A stretch of DNA of 64,000 bases from Trichocoleus sp. FACHB-40. GTDB taxonomy: Bacteria; Cyanobacteriota; Cyanobacteriia; Cyanobacteriales; FACHB-T130. This document shows positions 26,590 through 36,879 of this stretch, piece by piece. The stretch lies in assembly GCF_014695915.1 (NCBI RefSeq), contig NZ_JACJPF010000036.1, positions 186,001 to 250,000 of the forward strand, in the 5' to 3' direction. A program made the position numbers and the translations under genes. Position 1 is the stretch's first letter; each line of letters begins with the position of its first letter. Below the pieces are notes generated by a model. It was given only the letters and a program-made list of their open reading frames with translations. It did no database searches and had not been told where the DNA came from.

Positions 26590-28143
26590 TTATTCAACTC
26601 CTTCACGCACTACTGCCATCAAATACTGTGTCAAAGTATACGCATCGACTCCCAACTCAGTTCGCTCCTGGGAAGCCAAAATTCCCGCTTGAGCGTGCCA
26701 CCAAGCCGCACTTTGCACCACCTCTTCTAGAGGCAACGCCTTTGAGGATGCCGCTGCCACAAGTCCACCCATTAACCCAGTTAAAACATCCCCGCTACCA
26801 CCACGGGCTAATGCTGGTGTGCTTTTCGGCACAATCGATACTGAACCAGAAGGATTAGCGATTGCAGTCCTCGCCCCCTTCAAGAGGATCGTAGCACCAC
26901 TGAGTTTAGATGCCTCGCGCACCACCTGCACTCGGTCTTTCGTCGGATCGCCTAAATCGGGGAACAGACGCTTAAACTCACCGCCATGAGGCGTTAAAAC
27001 CGTTGTAGCTTGACGCTTAGATAATGTTGGGATGGTTCCCAATTCAGCCAGGATATTCAAACCATCGGCATCGAGAACCAGAGGGCGATCGGTTGCTAAC
27101 ACTTTTTCAACTACTGACGTGGCATCTTTTGTTACACCGGGGCCACACGCGATCGCGCTAAATGAAGCAAGTTCGATATCTGGTAAGGATGCGATCGCGC
27201 CCGTTTCTGTCTCCGGACAACCAATAATCAGCGCTTCCGGCAACTGTGCCAACAGTAACGGTTTCAGGTATTCCGGCACCGCAATTGAAAGCATCCCAAC
27301 ACCACTAGCTCTCGCTCCCAAACCGGATAGAATTGCGCCTCCACCATACTTGTGAGAACCGCAAATCAGCAGCAGATGTCCTTGTTTATACTTGTGAGTC
27401 ACTGGGGGGCGGGGTATGGGAAGATAAGCGATCGCAGCAGTTTTTGTCACGCGCTTCAATTTCGGTGCTCCCAAAACTCCCCAGATATCAGCAAGTGGAA
27501 TATCAAAATCTATCAGTTCAGCAGTCCCAACATATTCCAACGCCTGATCCTGCAAAAAAGCAAGTTTCCACAAACCCAAGCAAAACGTGCGAGTCGCACG
27601 AACCGCTGTACCCAAAACCTCGCCAGTATCCGTATGCAAACCCGAAGGCAAATCAATACTAATTACAAGTTTCGACCACTCATTTAACTGATTAATAGCA
27701 GAAGCAATGGGGCCTTCTAACGCTCTTTCCAACCCAAACCCAAACAAACCATCAATTATTAAATCGCAGTCTTGCAATTGCTCAATTTGCTCATAACAAA
27801 GAATGCCCAAACTATCCGCATACTGGGCGTGTTGCGAAGTCAATTCCTTTAACTTAGAAATCGGACGATAAACAACAACCTCATAACCCTGAAAGTGCAA
27901 CTCGCGGGCAACCACCAACGCATCGCCCCCATTGTGGCCTGGCCCCACCAACACGCCAACACGCCGCGTTTTGGTGGAAGGATAAAGTCCTTGAATTCGA
28001 GATGCAATTAACTTTGCCACCTTTTCCATCAAAGCCGCCACAGGCATTCCCGCCGCAAATATGCGCCCTTCAATTTCGCGCATTTGTTGGGCAGCCACCA
28101 CAATTTGCTCAATTTGTTCTTGCCGTTTTTTCGCCTGTACCAA
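26590..28143 (-). CDS. nnr: bifunctional NAD(P)H-hydrate epimerase/ADP-dependent dehydratase
   Basis: Repairs hydrated NADH and NADPH. The 517-residue protein joins an N-terminal YjeF epimerase domain (about 15-230, with GPGHNGGDALVVAREL near 68-83 and DGLFGFGLER near 131) to a C-terminal ribokinase-like dehydratase (about 240-517). The latter shows GSHKYGGGAILSG near 262, LTPHGGEFKRLF near 388 and the RGGSGDVLTGLMGG nucleotide site near 446. Both domains look intact. ATG 28143 begins MVQAKKRQEQ. Monocistronic. Confidence 0.97.
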   Translation of the reverse strand: MVQAKKRQEQIEQIVVAAQQMREIEGRIFAAGMPVAALMEKVAKLIASRIQGLYPSTKTRRVGVLVGPGHNGGDALVVARELHFQGYEVVVYRPISKLKELTSQHAQYADSLGILCYEQIEQLQDCDLIIDGLFGFGLERALEGPIASAINQLNEWSKLVISIDLPSGLHTDTGEVLGTAVRATRTFCLGLWKLAFLQDQALEYVGTAELIDFDIPLADIWGVLGAPKLKRVTKTAAIAYLPIPRPPVTHKYKQGHLLLICGSHKYGGGAILSGLGARASGVGMLSIAVPEYLKPLLLAQLPEALIIGCPETETGAIASLPDIELASFSAIACGPGVTKDATSVVEKVLATDRPLVLDADGLNILAELGTIPTLSKRQATTVLTPHGGEFKRLFPDLGDPTKDRVQVVREASKLSGATILLKGARTAIANPSGSVSIVPKSTPALARGGSGDVLTGLMGGLVAAASSKALPLEEVVQSAAWWHAQAGILASQERTELGVDAYTLTQYLMAVVREGVE

Positions 28144-28231
28144 GGTGAGTTTCCTTTCAGCTATTAGTCACGAAGTAATTGGTAATTGGTAAGATAATTT
28201 TCCCAGTCCCCAATCCCCAGTCCCTATTTAT

Positions 28232-29032
28232 TTATCTTCCAAAATAAACCCGCGCATCCATACCATTAGAACGCAGAAAGCTAGTCCAACGCTCTGCTTC
28301 TGATTGTTCTGCAAAAGGGCCAATTGCAACGTGCGGCCCTCGCGGTGACTTTCTTTGAGCAACAGCATTCTCTGGGAAGCCCAACCGAATCATTTGGGCG
28401 GCAATATCGGGTAAATATTCCTTACTTCCCGGAACAACCACGAAATAGGCTACGCCATCAATTTCGTTACCTCTTTCTACAGGACGAGAATCGACATCAT
28501 CACCAGAATAAGTATCAACTTGCGCCATAATGCCCCATTCTTCCAAAGCTTGAACACGCTGCTGGGCATTAGATTCATCAGAAAATACTCCCGCTTGGAT
28601 CATGCCCCCGCCTTGCCGCACAAAAGCTTCCGGTTCTATCCTGCGGACTTGCGCTAACAGCAGGGGACTATCGCCGTTGATGTAAACCCCATATAGCTGA
28701 GAAGTTCTACCTTCTCTTAAGAAATTCTCATCTCTATTTCTGTTGCGCGTCCTTGGCGGTGGTGCTTGAAAGTCAAATTCACGTCTACCAGCAGGATTTG
28801 GTGAGAGTGATGGTAAACGATCTTGAGGAGCTGCTGGCTCAACATTTGGCGATGGCGGTAAGCCAGGAATCACATCCGGTGGTCTAGGGAGGGGTCTTGC
28901 CGAAGCTGGCGTAGATGCCACGAACCAACATCCACCCCAAAAGAGGCAAGCTAGGAGGCGTAGGAGGAAAGAAGGTTTACTTTTTCTCTCGCGACTGGTT
29001 TCTAGATTATGGTGATCGCTACTCATTTCCAA
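28232..29032 (-). CDS. membrane-anchored SPOR-like protein
   Basis: The 266-residue protein has a short cytoplasmic N-terminus, a hydrophobic segment (FLLRLLACLFWGGCWFVAS, about 23-41) and a long Pro-rich region (about 45-100). The C-terminal part has two SPOR-like repeats: MIQAGVFSDESNAQQRVQAL near 143-162 and HVAIGPFAEQSEAERWTSFL near 235-254. Such domains bind denuded peptidoglycan at sites of cell-wall turnover. It may be secreted or anchored. ATG 29032 is used, and ATG 29029-type alternatives give nearly the same protein. Function in cyanobacteria is not established. Confidence 0.8.
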   Translation of the reverse strand: MEMSSDHHNLETSRERKSKPSFLLRLLACLFWGGCWFVASTPASARPLPRPPDVIPGLPPSPNVEPAAPQDRLPSLSPNPAGRREFDFQAPPPRTRNRNRDENFLREGRTSQLYGVYINGDSPLLLAQVRRIEPEAFVRQGGGMIQAGVFSDESNAQQRVQALEEWGIMAQVDTYSGDDVDSRPVERGNEIDGVAYFVVVPGSKEYLPDIAAQMIRLGFPENAVAQRKSPRGPHVAIGPFAEQSEAERWTSFLRSNGMDARVYFGR

Positions 29033-29222
29033 TCAGCCCTCCTGATCATCTTTCAGAAATTGTGGCGGCAAAATTTGTAGTAAATTTACCACAATTAGTC
29101 ATTGTTCTGTAGCACCGGCGGGACACCTGTGTCAGTAATCCTTTGCTAATAACTAATGACTAACAACCAAAATGTTACTCTAGAGAAAAAACTGATAATT
29201 CAGTCATTCAAATTTTCGTTCC

Positions 29223-30278
29223 ATGAACAAAGTCGTCGTTGGTCTCTCCGGAGGAGTTGATAGTTCCGTCGCAGCCGCAACCCTGCACCATCAGGGCTAC
29301 GAAGTTGTTGGCCTTACCCTTTGGCTAATGAAGGGTAAAGGTCAATGCTGCTCTGAAGGGATGGTCGATGCGGCTTCAATTTGCGAACAGTTGGGCGTTC
29401 CTCATCACATTGTTGATAGTCGGGATGTTTTCCAGACAAATATTGTCGATTACTTAGTTGCGGGATACGAATCGGGTATCACGCCGTTGCCATGTTCTCA
29501 GTGCAACAAAGCGGTAAAATTTGGCCCAATGCTGCGCTATGCCCGTGAAGAGTTGCGAATTGACCGCATTGCTACGGGTCATTATGCGCGGATCAGTTAT
29601 GATGCGGAAACTGGACTTTACCAGCTGCGTCGGGCTGTAGATTCGTCTAAGGATCAGTCGTACTTTTTGTATGATTTGACACAAGATTTGCTCTCTGGAA
29701 CAATGTTTCCGCTGGGAGAAATGCTGAAGACAGAAACCCGACGAATTGCCGCAGAATTTAACTTGACGACTGCTGATAAGCCGGAAAGTATGGATTTGTG
29801 TTTGGTGGAAGCCAACGGTTCCATGCAAGCGTTTCTGGATAAGTTCATTCCCCAGAAAGAAGGCGATATTGTTGACCAGTCGGGCAAGGTGTTGGGACAG
29901 CATACAGGTATCCATCACTACACGATTGGACAGCGTAAGGGTCTGGGAATTGCGGCGGCGGAACCGTTGTATGTGGTGGCGTTGGATGCGGTGCGGAATC
30001 GGGTTATTGTAGGCGATCGCGCTAGCACTCACAAGCCTGAATGCACCGCAGCGCGGTTAAACTGGGTTTCTATCCCAGAACCAACCAGTCCAATCCGTGC
30101 CGAAGTGCAAGTCCGCTATCGTTCCAAGGCTGAACCAGTCAGCGTAATCCCCCTAGAAGATTCGCGCATTAAGCTTGTTTTCGATGAACCTCAGTTCGGA
30201 ATTACCCCTGGACAAGCTGCGGTTTTGTACGATGGAGATATCGTACTCGGCGGCGGAATTATCGAAAGGTTTGAGTAA
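29223..30278 (+). CDS. mnmA: tRNA-specific 2-thiouridylase MnmA
   Basis: Thiolates U34 of tRNAs for Lys, Glu and Gln. The 351-residue protein starts [18 protein letters not shown] with the PP-loop SGGVDSS at residues 9-15. Catalytic cysteines are the first Cys of PCSQCN near residue 98 and the Cys in SMDLCLVE near 198. The substrate-binding TGHYARI and IGQRKGLGI blocks are present. Length is normal. A clean rho-independent terminator follows, so the transcript probably ends here. Confidence 0.98.
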   Translation: MNKVVVGLSGGVDSSVAAATLHHQGYEVVGLTLWLMKGKGQCCSEGMVDAASICEQLGVPHHIVDSRDVFQTNIVDYLVAGYESGITPLPCSQCNKAVKFGPMLRYAREELRIDRIATGHYARISYDAETGLYQLRRAVDSSKDQSYFLYDLTQDLLSGTMFPLGEMLKTETRRIAAEFNLTTADKPESMDLCLVEANGSMQAFLDKFIPQKEGDIVDQSGKVLGQHTGIHHYTIGQRKGLGIAAAEPLYVVALDAVRNRVIVGDRASTHKPECTAARLNWVSIPEPTSPIRAEVQVRYRSKAEPVSVIPLEDSRIKLVFDEPQFGITPGQAAVLYDGDIVLGGGIIERFE

Positions 30279-30298
30279 ACGGTAATAAGGTATAAGAT

Positions 30299-30332
30299 AG
30301 AGGCAAAAGTAAAGTCTTTTGCCTCTTTTTTT
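30299..30332 (+). terminator. terminator of mnmA
   Basis: Eleven-base perfect stem agaggcaaaag / cttttgcctct with a 6-base loop followed by seven T residues, about 20 bases past the mnmA stop. Confidence 0.92.
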
Positions 30333-30338
30333 ATAACT

Positions 30339-30950
30339 ATGGCTTATAGTGACTTCACCCTAAGCGAACTTAAAAAACTATTTAGTTTAACGATTAACGA
30401 AACAGTAGATTTATTTGCGGCTGTTCCTCCGGTAGAATGTAGCGAACATTTAGCTTTTACACTTAAAGAGAATCTTCCTTTAGCTACTGCTATTAATACT
30501 GAGAAAGCTCGTTCTGAAATGATTATAGCCCCTATCCTGATTGAAGTTAGGAGACGCTTAAATTATCAAGTTAGTTTATTTTCAGGTGTGGATTTTAATG
30601 TAGATACGGCAAGAGGATTAAATGGGATCTGTGATTTTCTAGTTAGCCGTTCCTCAGAACAGCTTTTTATTAGCGCTCCAGTCCTTACTATTGTAGAAGC
30701 GAAAAATGAAAATATTAAGGCTGGATTGGGGCAATGCGTAGCTGAAATGATAGCAGCACAGTTGTTTAATGAACGAGAGGGGAATGAAATTATAACCCTT
30801 TATGGAACTGTAACAACCGGAACTATTTGGAAATTTTTGAAATTAGAAGGGCAAGTAGTTTCTATTGACTTGACTGAATACTTCATAGGGAATGCCAATA
30901 AAATTTTAGGGGTTTTATTATCTGCCTACCATGATGTCACAGAAAATTGA
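30339..30950 (+). CDS. conserved hypothetical protein with PD-(D/E)XK-like core
   Basis: The 203-residue protein has a central motif consistent with a nuclease-type fold: D99 in NGICDFLV, followed by E120-A-K122 in [10 protein letters not shown], then a helix [13 protein letters not shown]. This D...ExK spacing is that of PD-(D/E)XK proteins, and I recall a cyanobacterial family of this type that is not experimentally characterised. It begins only 7 bases after the mnmA terminator and ends 20 bases inside the next gene. The A+T content is higher than in flanking genes, which suggests acquisition. Nuclease activity is inference. Confidence 0.7.
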   Translation: MAYSDFTLSELKKLFSLTINETVDLFAAVPPVECSEHLAFTLKENLPLATAINTEKARSEMIIAPILIEVRRRLNYQVSLFSGVDFNVDTARGLNGICDFLVSRSSEQLFISAPVLTIVEAKNENIKAGLGQCVAEMIAAQLFNEREGNEIITLYGTVTTGTIWKFLKLEGQVVSIDLTEYFIGNANKILGVLLSAYHDVTEN

Positions 30951-31986
30951 ACAACTCACGCCTGAACAAGAAGCTTTGATTCCGGTTTATTGGGAAAAGT
31001 GGAAGCGAATTATCTTCTCTACTGAACCAATTAACTGTCAAAAAGCTACGGCAGTAGTAAAAGCCGCCTACAACGCAATTGATTTAGAAGAGCCTAAGAT
31101 TCTTTTTTTTGATAGTCCTTATCTAGCTTGGAAACATATATTATTGAATACATACCTTCATGAATATATTGAAATAATAGACTTATTAGAAAGTAAATTA
31201 ATAAAACCAATATCGATAAACTTAGCTAATGAAATAAGGCATAATTTATTAAGGGAAACCAGCCCAAATTTTTGGTCATTAATAACAATAGAATCGCATA
31301 TTGTTGAAGCGGTAAATCATAAAACAATAAATTTACTTGAAAAAGAAGAATCGATTTTTTATAACAATTATGTTCCTAAGGGTTCTGAGAATTTTTATAG
31401 TAATATAGGTAGACTAGACTATTTCATTTCAGTTCTAGGGTGTAGTTGTCATCAAGACAGATGGCAAGTTCTTCAGCAGCTAATCAAAAATTGTGGTTGG
31501 ATTTTTCCATTTGAAGAAGTTTGCTATGTGTGCGATCGCCCTCGCGTCCTCTCCTTTGACAACGAGCAACGCCTACACGCAGAAGGCACACCAGCAATTC
31601 AATTTGCTGATGGTTTCAGTGTCTATGCTTACCACGGTGTGGAATTACCTGAAAAGTACGGTGTACTGCACCCGAATCAATGGCACGCACAATGGCTTTT
31701 AGAAGAGGATAACGCCGAATTGAGGCGAGTTTTAATCCAAGGAATTGGTTACAGTCGAATTTGCCAAGAGTTGCAAGCGACTGAATTAGACTTTTGGCAG
31801 GAATACACTCTATTAAAAATAGATAATGATGTCGATGTAGAGCCAATTTATTTATTAAAAATGACTTGTCCCAGCACTGGATTTATTCATGCTTTGCGAG
31901 TACCTCCTGATGTTAAGTCAGCGCGTGAGGCGATTCGTTGGGTGAATTGGGGAATCGATCCAGAGAAATTTTCAGTGCAAACTTGA
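30931..31986 (+). CDS. DUF6745 domain protein
   Basis: The 351-residue protein has a variable, AT-rich N-terminal half and a highly conserved C-terminal half. The latter contains [15 protein letters not shown] near 190-204, [22 protein letters not shown] near 214-235, and ends [28 protein letters not shown], which I recognise as DUF6745. Base composition shifts to GC-rich (with a HIP1 site) where the conserved half begins, as if the two halves have different histories. ATG 30931 lies within the end of the upstream gene, giving a 20-base overlap. Function unknown. Confidence 0.8.
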   Translation: MMSQKIEQLTPEQEALIPVYWEKWKRIIFSTEPINCQKATAVVKAAYNAIDLEEPKILFFDSPYLAWKHILLNTYLHEYIEIIDLLESKLIKPISINLANEIRHNLLRETSPNFWSLITIESHIVEAVNHKTINLLEKEESIFYNNYVPKGSENFYSNIGRLDYFISVLGCSCHQDRWQVLQQLIKNCGWIFPFEEVCYVCDRPRVLSFDNEQRLHAEGTPAIQFADGFSVYAYHGVELPEKYGVLHPNQWHAQWLLEEDNAELRRVLIQGIGYSRICQELQATELDFWQEYTLLKIDNDVDVEPIYLLKMTCPSTGFIHALRVPPDVKSAREAIRWVNWGIDPEKFSVQT

Positions 31987-32146
31987 AGAACCTCTCCTAA
32001 AAGGAGAGGGAACAAGAAAAATATTTGTAGCTGGAAGAAACTCCGGCTCCCCCTTCCCTACTAGGGAAGGGGAGGGGGGCTAGGTTTCTTATCTCCCGGC
32101 TCTATATCTTGGTAGGATAATTTGGCAGCTAAATTTACAATTCGAT

Positions 32147-33346
32147 ATGAGCCTAGCACCTCACGGCGGTCAGCTAATTAATCGCATCGCTACACCGGAA
32201 CAAAAACAAGAATTTCTCGATAAAGCCGACTATTTGCCCAGAGTGCAACTAGACGAAAGGGCGACATCGGATTTAGAACTGATTGCCATTGGGGGATTTA
32301 GCCCACTAACTGGCTTTATGGAACAAGCCGACTACGATCGCGTAGTGATGGAAATGCGCCTTGCCAATGGTCTCCCGTGGTCAATTCCCGTCACGCTTTC
32401 GGTGGACGAGTCGGTAGCCGCAAATCTCAAAGAAGGCGGTTTGGTGCGTCTGGACGACCCGACTGGGCGCTTTGTCGGCGTTCTGGAACTAACGCAGAAA
32501 TATCGCTATGACAAAACCCGCGAGGGGGTCAATGTTTATCGCACCGATGATGAAAAGCACCCAGGCGTTAAGGTTGTTTACAAGCAAGGAGAAATTCATC
32601 TTGCAGGATCAGTTTGGCTGTTGCAACGCGCTCCTCATCCTTTATTCCCAAATTACCAAATAGATCCCGTCCAGTCTCGCGCCATGTTCAAGGAAAAGGG
32701 CTGGAAAACGATTGTCGGCTTCCAGACTCGCAACCCCATCCACAGGGCGCACGAATATATCCAGAAGTGTGCTTTAGAAACTGTAGATGGCTTGTTTTTG
32801 CATCCCTTGGTGGGAGTCACTAAAGACGATGACATCTCAGCAGAGATTCGGATGCGCTGCTACGAGATTATTCTGGAACACTACTATCCTCTAGACCGGG
32901 TAATTTTGGCAATTAATCCATCTGCGATGCGCTACGCTGGCCCCAGAGAGGCGATTTTCCATGCCCTAATTCGCAAAAATTACGGCTGTACTCACTTCAT
33001 CGTTGGACGCGACCATGCGGGTGTCGGCGATTACTACGGAACTTACGATGCTCAGCACATTTTTGATGAGTTTGAACCGGGTGAGTTGGGCATCACGCCG
33101 ATGAAGTTTGAACACGCCTTCTACTGTACGCGCACTCAGACTATGGCGACGACGAAGACAAGCCCCAGCGCTCCCGGTGAACGCATTCACCTGTCGGGGA
33201 CGAAGGTACGAGAAATGTTGCGGCGCGGTGAATTGCCACCACCAGAGTTTTCGCGCCCAGAAGTTGCAGCAGAATTGGCAAGGGCGATGCAGGTTCCAGA
33301 GGAAGCAAAAAAATATGAGATTGCAAGTTTAAAATTTGAGATTTGA
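32147..33346 (+). CDS. sat: sulfate adenylyltransferase (ATP sulfurylase)
   Basis: Activates sulfate to adenosine 5'-phosphosulfate, the first step of sulfate assimilation. The 399-residue protein carries the family blocks [11 protein letters not shown] near 200-210 and [17 protein letters not shown] near 285-301. The body is normal. The last eight or so codons (IASLKFEI) run into a GAGATTTGAGATT-type intergenic repeat (33313-33365), so the tail has probably been altered by repeat DNA. ATG 32147 begins MSLAPHGG. No other sulfur genes are adjacent. Confidence 0.97.
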   Translation: MSLAPHGGQLINRIATPEQKQEFLDKADYLPRVQLDERATSDLELIAIGGFSPLTGFMEQADYDRVVMEMRLANGLPWSIPVTLSVDESVAANLKEGGLVRLDDPTGRFVGVLELTQKYRYDKTREGVNVYRTDDEKHPGVKVVYKQGEIHLAGSVWLLQRAPHPLFPNYQIDPVQSRAMFKEKGWKTIVGFQTRNPIHRAHEYIQKCALETVDGLFLHPLVGVTKDDDISAEIRMRCYEIILEHYYPLDRVILAINPSAMRYAGPREAIFHALIRKNYGCTHFIVGRDHAGVGDYYGTYDAQHIFDEFEPGELGITPMKFEHAFYCTRTQTMATTKTSPSAPGERIHLSGTKVREMLRRGELPPPEFSRPEVAAELARAMQVPEEAKKYEIASLKFEI

Positions 33347-33452
33347 GATTGGAGATTGGAGGCTGCTTAAATTTGAAATCTTCAATTTGCAATTATCTGT
33401 ATTCCCTAGACCCTGATAGGCTATAGCTGATGGCTCATAGCTAATAGCTGAT

Positions 33453-35783
33453 ATGGGATTGAAGCGGCGGAGTTTTCTGCAACGAGCGGGAATGGCGCTT
33501 TTGGCGCTGGGCGTAAGTGAAACGGCGCTATCTCTTCTACTGGGGGATCAAAGCCTAGCGGTGCCTCTGCTGGATCGCTATTATCAAGCGCTGGCACAAC
33601 CGAATGGGCGAAAGTTGGCGCTACTTGTAGGAATTAACCAGTACCCCCATACCACGGAGACGAAAGTAGCGTCTCTTTTCGGTTGCGTGACAGATGTGGA
33701 ACTGCAACGGGAACTTTTGATTCACAGGTTTGGCTTTCACCCCAGCGATATTTTGACGCTGACGGATGCTCAGGCAACGCGGGGAAATATTGAAACTGCT
33801 TTCCTTGAGCATTTGACAGCTCAAGCTTCATCAGGTGATGTGGTGCTGTTTCACTTCAGCGGCTACGGTAGCCGCGTGGGAAGGATGAAAGATGAAGATG
33901 ATTCTTTAATCCAAAATCCCAAATCTAGAATCCAAAATTCCTTAGTGCCAGTGGATGGCGTTTTGTCAACCAAAGGAACAGTAGGGAATGATTTGTTGGA
34001 AGAGACGCTGTTTTTGCTGTTGCGATCGCTTGCCACTGACCAAGTGACAACTGTACTCGATACCAGTTACAGTGACGGCGATACCGTCCTCCAAGGCAAC
34101 CTGCGGATTCGCACTTGCCCGGAAACGGTGTTAGCGCAGCAAGCCAGCGACGAGGAACTAGCTTTTCAAGAAGAATTGCGATCGCGTCTCAAGTTTTCGC
34201 CAGAAGCACTCAACAAGCTGCTATCCGGCGAAATGCCTGGAATTGTTCTGGCGGCAGCTGGCCCTAATCAGCCAGCAACTGAGGCGCGTTGGGGCGGTTT
34301 TAGCGCCGGATTATTCACCTACGCCCTAACTCAACATCTCTGGCAAGCAACCTCACCCACGACGGTTCAGGTTAGCTTCAATCGGGCTGCTGGAGTTGTC
34401 GAACAACTGGTAGGTAAAGAGCAACAGCCCCAGCTAATGGGCCAAAAAAGTAACGAGCAATATGCGCTTGCCTATAATTTGACGCCTGAAATCGGTATTG
34501 GTGCGGATGGTGTGATTACGGCCGTAGAAGAAGGCGGCAAATTCTTACACTTGTGGCTGGCAGGATTACCAGCACCCATTTGGGAATATTACGGAGTAAA
34601 TTCTCTGTTCGTGGTTAACAGCAATCAACTATCAACTGCGAACAAGGAACAACCTGTACAAGTGCAAATTCGTTTTAAGGAGGGTTTGACTGCCAAGGCG
34701 CGAGTTGTTTCTGGGTCAGAAACATCTAATTTGCAAGTCGGGCAACTGGTACAAGAATCCATCCGCGTATTGCCCCGAAATATCGGCTTGACTGTGGCTC
34801 TAGATGCCAAACTAGAACGAATTGAGCGCGTAGATGCAACCAGTGCCTTTGCCAATGTTAGTTCTGTCTCATCGGTTGTCACAGCAGGCGAACAACCCGC
34901 AGATTATTTGTTTGGCAAAGTGGAGACTACCGACTCGGCGGGTAGCTATGCACTATTTTCTCCCGGCCGGGATCTGATTTTCAACACAGCTGGAGAACCG
35001 ACTGAAGCGGTAAAAATAGCTGTTAATCGTTTAACCCCGAAACTGAAAACGCTTCTGGCGGCTAAGTTATGGCGTTTGACGGCAAATGAAGGGTCTTCTC
35101 GTCTCCCAATTGCGGCGACGTTGGAAATGGTTTCTCCTACAGAACAGGTGCTGCTGCAACGAGAAACTTTGCGGAGGACGCAGGAAACTAATCTTGATTC
35201 AATCAATACCCAAAATTCAAAACTTTCCGCCCTTGCAGGCATCCCCACTTTACCAATTGGTAGCCGCGTCCAGTACCGAATTCAAAACTATAGCGATCGC
35301 CCGATTTATTTCATACTACTCGGCATCGATAGCAGCGGCTCTGGCATCGCCTATTATCCCCCGTCATCCACTCCAGAGTCCCTGGAAAGCAACCCGACGG
35401 CAGCAGCAACCGCTGCCCTACAAGATGTTTTTATTCCGGCAGGGGCAACTCTGACGGTGCCACAACCTCAATCGTTGGAATGGGCGATCGCAGGCCCGGC
35501 AGGGCTTGCGGAAATTCATCTGTTCGCCAGTCGCGCACCCTTTACCCAAACCCTTGCTGCCATGTCCTCTGGGCGGCGTTCCCAGCGCGAAGGAGTGTCC
35601 GAATTGTTTAACCCGCTAGTCGTGGCGCGGGCCTTGCTGCAAGATTTACATCAAGCTAGTGCGTTACTTAAGCAAAACGCGATCGCGTCTGTGTCTGGAG
35701 AAAATATTGGTATATCCTCTGACAGCTATGCTTTAGATGTCAATGCCTGGGCAACTCTCAGCTTTGTTTATCAAGTAGGTTGA
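33453..35783 (+). CDS. caspase-family protein (pseudo-orthocaspase, Tyr/Ser dyad), Tat-like leader
   Basis: The 776-residue protein begins MGLKRRSFLQRAGMALLALG, a twin-arginine-type leader, and has a caspase p20 domain from about residue 48 (KLALLVGINQYP). The catalytic sites of orthocaspases are normally His in SGHG and Cys in D-x-C-H-S. Here they read SGYG (Tyr138) and DTSYS (Ser205), so proteolytic activity is unlikely. A DUF4384-like region follows near 610-720 (PIYFILLGIDSSGSGIAYYPP). Short repeat DNA has entered the frame near residues 152-165 and 585-595. Such Tyr/Ser variants are known among cyanobacteria as pseudo-orthocaspases. Monocistronic, with a terminator behind. Confidence 0.88.
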   Translation: MGLKRRSFLQRAGMALLALGVSETALSLLLGDQSLAVPLLDRYYQALAQPNGRKLALLVGINQYPHTTETKVASLFGCVTDVELQRELLIHRFGFHPSDILTLTDAQATRGNIETAFLEHLTAQASSGDVVLFHFSGYGSRVGRMKDEDDSLIQNPKSRIQNSLVPVDGVLSTKGTVGNDLLEETLFLLLRSLATDQVTTVLDTSYSDGDTVLQGNLRIRTCPETVLAQQASDEELAFQEELRSRLKFSPEALNKLLSGEMPGIVLAAAGPNQPATEARWGGFSAGLFTYALTQHLWQATSPTTVQVSFNRAAGVVEQLVGKEQQPQLMGQKSNEQYALAYNLTPEIGIGADGVITAVEEGGKFLHLWLAGLPAPIWEYYGVNSLFVVNSNQLSTANKEQPVQVQIRFKEGLTAKARVVSGSETSNLQVGQLVQESIRVLPRNIGLTVALDAKLERIERVDATSAFANVSSVSSVVTAGEQPADYLFGKVETTDSAGSYALFSPGRDLIFNTAGEPTEAVKIAVNRLTPKLKTLLAAKLWRLTANEGSSRLPIAATLEMVSPTEQVLLQRETLRRTQETNLDSINTQNSKLSALAGIPTLPIGSRVQYRIQNYSDRPIYFILLGIDSSGSGIAYYPPSSTPESLESNPTAAATAALQDVFIPAGATLTVPQPQSLEWAIAGPAGLAEIHLFASRAPFTQTLAAMSSGRRSQREGVSELFNPLVVARALLQDLHQASALLKQNAIASVSGENIGISSDSYALDVNAWATLSFVYQVG

Positions 35784-35791
35784 ATCAAATT

Positions 35792-35832
35792 AAAGATGCC
35801 TAATTAAACTTCCATTTTAATTAGGCATCTTT
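35792..35832 (+). terminator. terminator of the caspase-family gene
   Basis: Stem aaagatgcctaattaaa / tttaattaggcatcttt (17-base arms) with a 7-base loop, beginning nine bases after the stop codon. Confidence 0.85.
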
Positions 35833-35927
35833 AATTACTGTATAGGTGGGGATTGCACGAATTTTCCTAGTACCTGATAGTTTTGGCACAGGCTGGGAAT
35901 ACTTAGATTAAAGCTAAGAGTATTCTC

Positions 35928-36860
35928 ATGAAGATCAATAAGCAAGTTGCCCTAGCGCTTTCCTGCCTTTTTCTATCTGCTGCTGCTGCCGTTGCCCAAC
36001 CTCAGCCTGCTGCCACAACCCTATCGGTTCAGGAACAGCAGGAAGTAGAACGATTGCGGCTTGAGCTGGAAATACGCGATCGCGTACAATCGGAAGTTGA
36101 CCGCGCCTTTAGCCGCACCACAACTTTACTCAATACTTTACTATTTATATTAACTTTGTTTCCGATTGTGGCAGCTGTCGGCGTTTTTTTCCTACGTCGC
36201 AGTGTTATTAACCAAATAGTTTCTGAAACCCAAAATCAATTAGAGCAAATTCGAGAAAAATTTGCCACCCAACTAGAGGAACAAGTAACTGCTAACTTAA
36301 AAAATCTAACTGACAATACCCAAGCAGAATATGACAGTCTTCTGCAACTAAACAACCTAATTTCAGAAGCTCAAGCTGTATTAGGAGAACTTAAAGAACA
36401 GAAAATTATTGTATCTCAAGAATTTGAAACACTAAGGTACAACCATTATTATGAGCCACAAATTGAAACCATAAACTCTGAGGAGCAGAATTACCTTTCG
36501 GAATTTACTTTAGATGCTCAATCTGATTTAGCAGTGCCAATTCAAGAATTGGATGCCAATGCTAACCAAATTTTAAATGCCAATGATTATTTAATCCAAG
36601 GAAATGCTTATTTTTCTGAAGGTCGTTATCTAGAGGCGAATCAATCTTATAACGCCGCTGTTAAGATTGAAGCAAACTTTTCTGAAGCTCGGTATAACAA
36701 TTCTCGTTGTTATGCGGTGCAATACCGGGTAAATTTAGCAATAGGTAATCTACAATGGGCAATTGATATTGAGCCTAATTATAAAGAAATGGCAAAAGCT
36801 GACTCTGCTTTTGATGCGATTCGCTCCGATGCTCAATTTAAGAAGTTGATCAGTGAATAA
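35928..36860 (+). CDS. membrane protein with coiled coil and TPR repeats
   Basis: The 310-residue protein has a signal-like N-terminus (VALALSCLFLSAAAAVAQP), a second hydrophobic helix (LLNTLLFILTLFPIVAAVGVFFL, about 68-90), a long coiled coil (about 95-170) and two TPR-type helical hairpins at the C-terminus (about 225-305, for example GNAYFSEGRYLEANQSYNAAVKIE). The layout suggests an envelope-anchored scaffold. I recognise this as a recurrent cyanobacterial type without a known partner. ATG 35928 begins MKINKQ. Monocistronic. Confidence 0.82.
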   Translation: MKINKQVALALSCLFLSAAAAVAQPQPAATTLSVQEQQEVERLRLELEIRDRVQSEVDRAFSRTTTLLNTLLFILTLFPIVAAVGVFFLRRSVINQIVSETQNQLEQIREKFATQLEEQVTANLKNLTDNTQAEYDSLLQLNNLISEAQAVLGELKEQKIIVSQEFETLRYNHYYEPQIETINSEEQNYLSEFTLDAQSDLAVPIQELDANANQILNANDYLIQGNAYFSEGRYLEANQSYNAAVKIEANFSEARYNNSRCYAVQYRVNLAIGNLQWAIDIEPNYKEMAKADSAFDAIRSDAQFKKLISE

Positions 36861-36879
36861 GTTCTTCTAGGCTAGTCAC

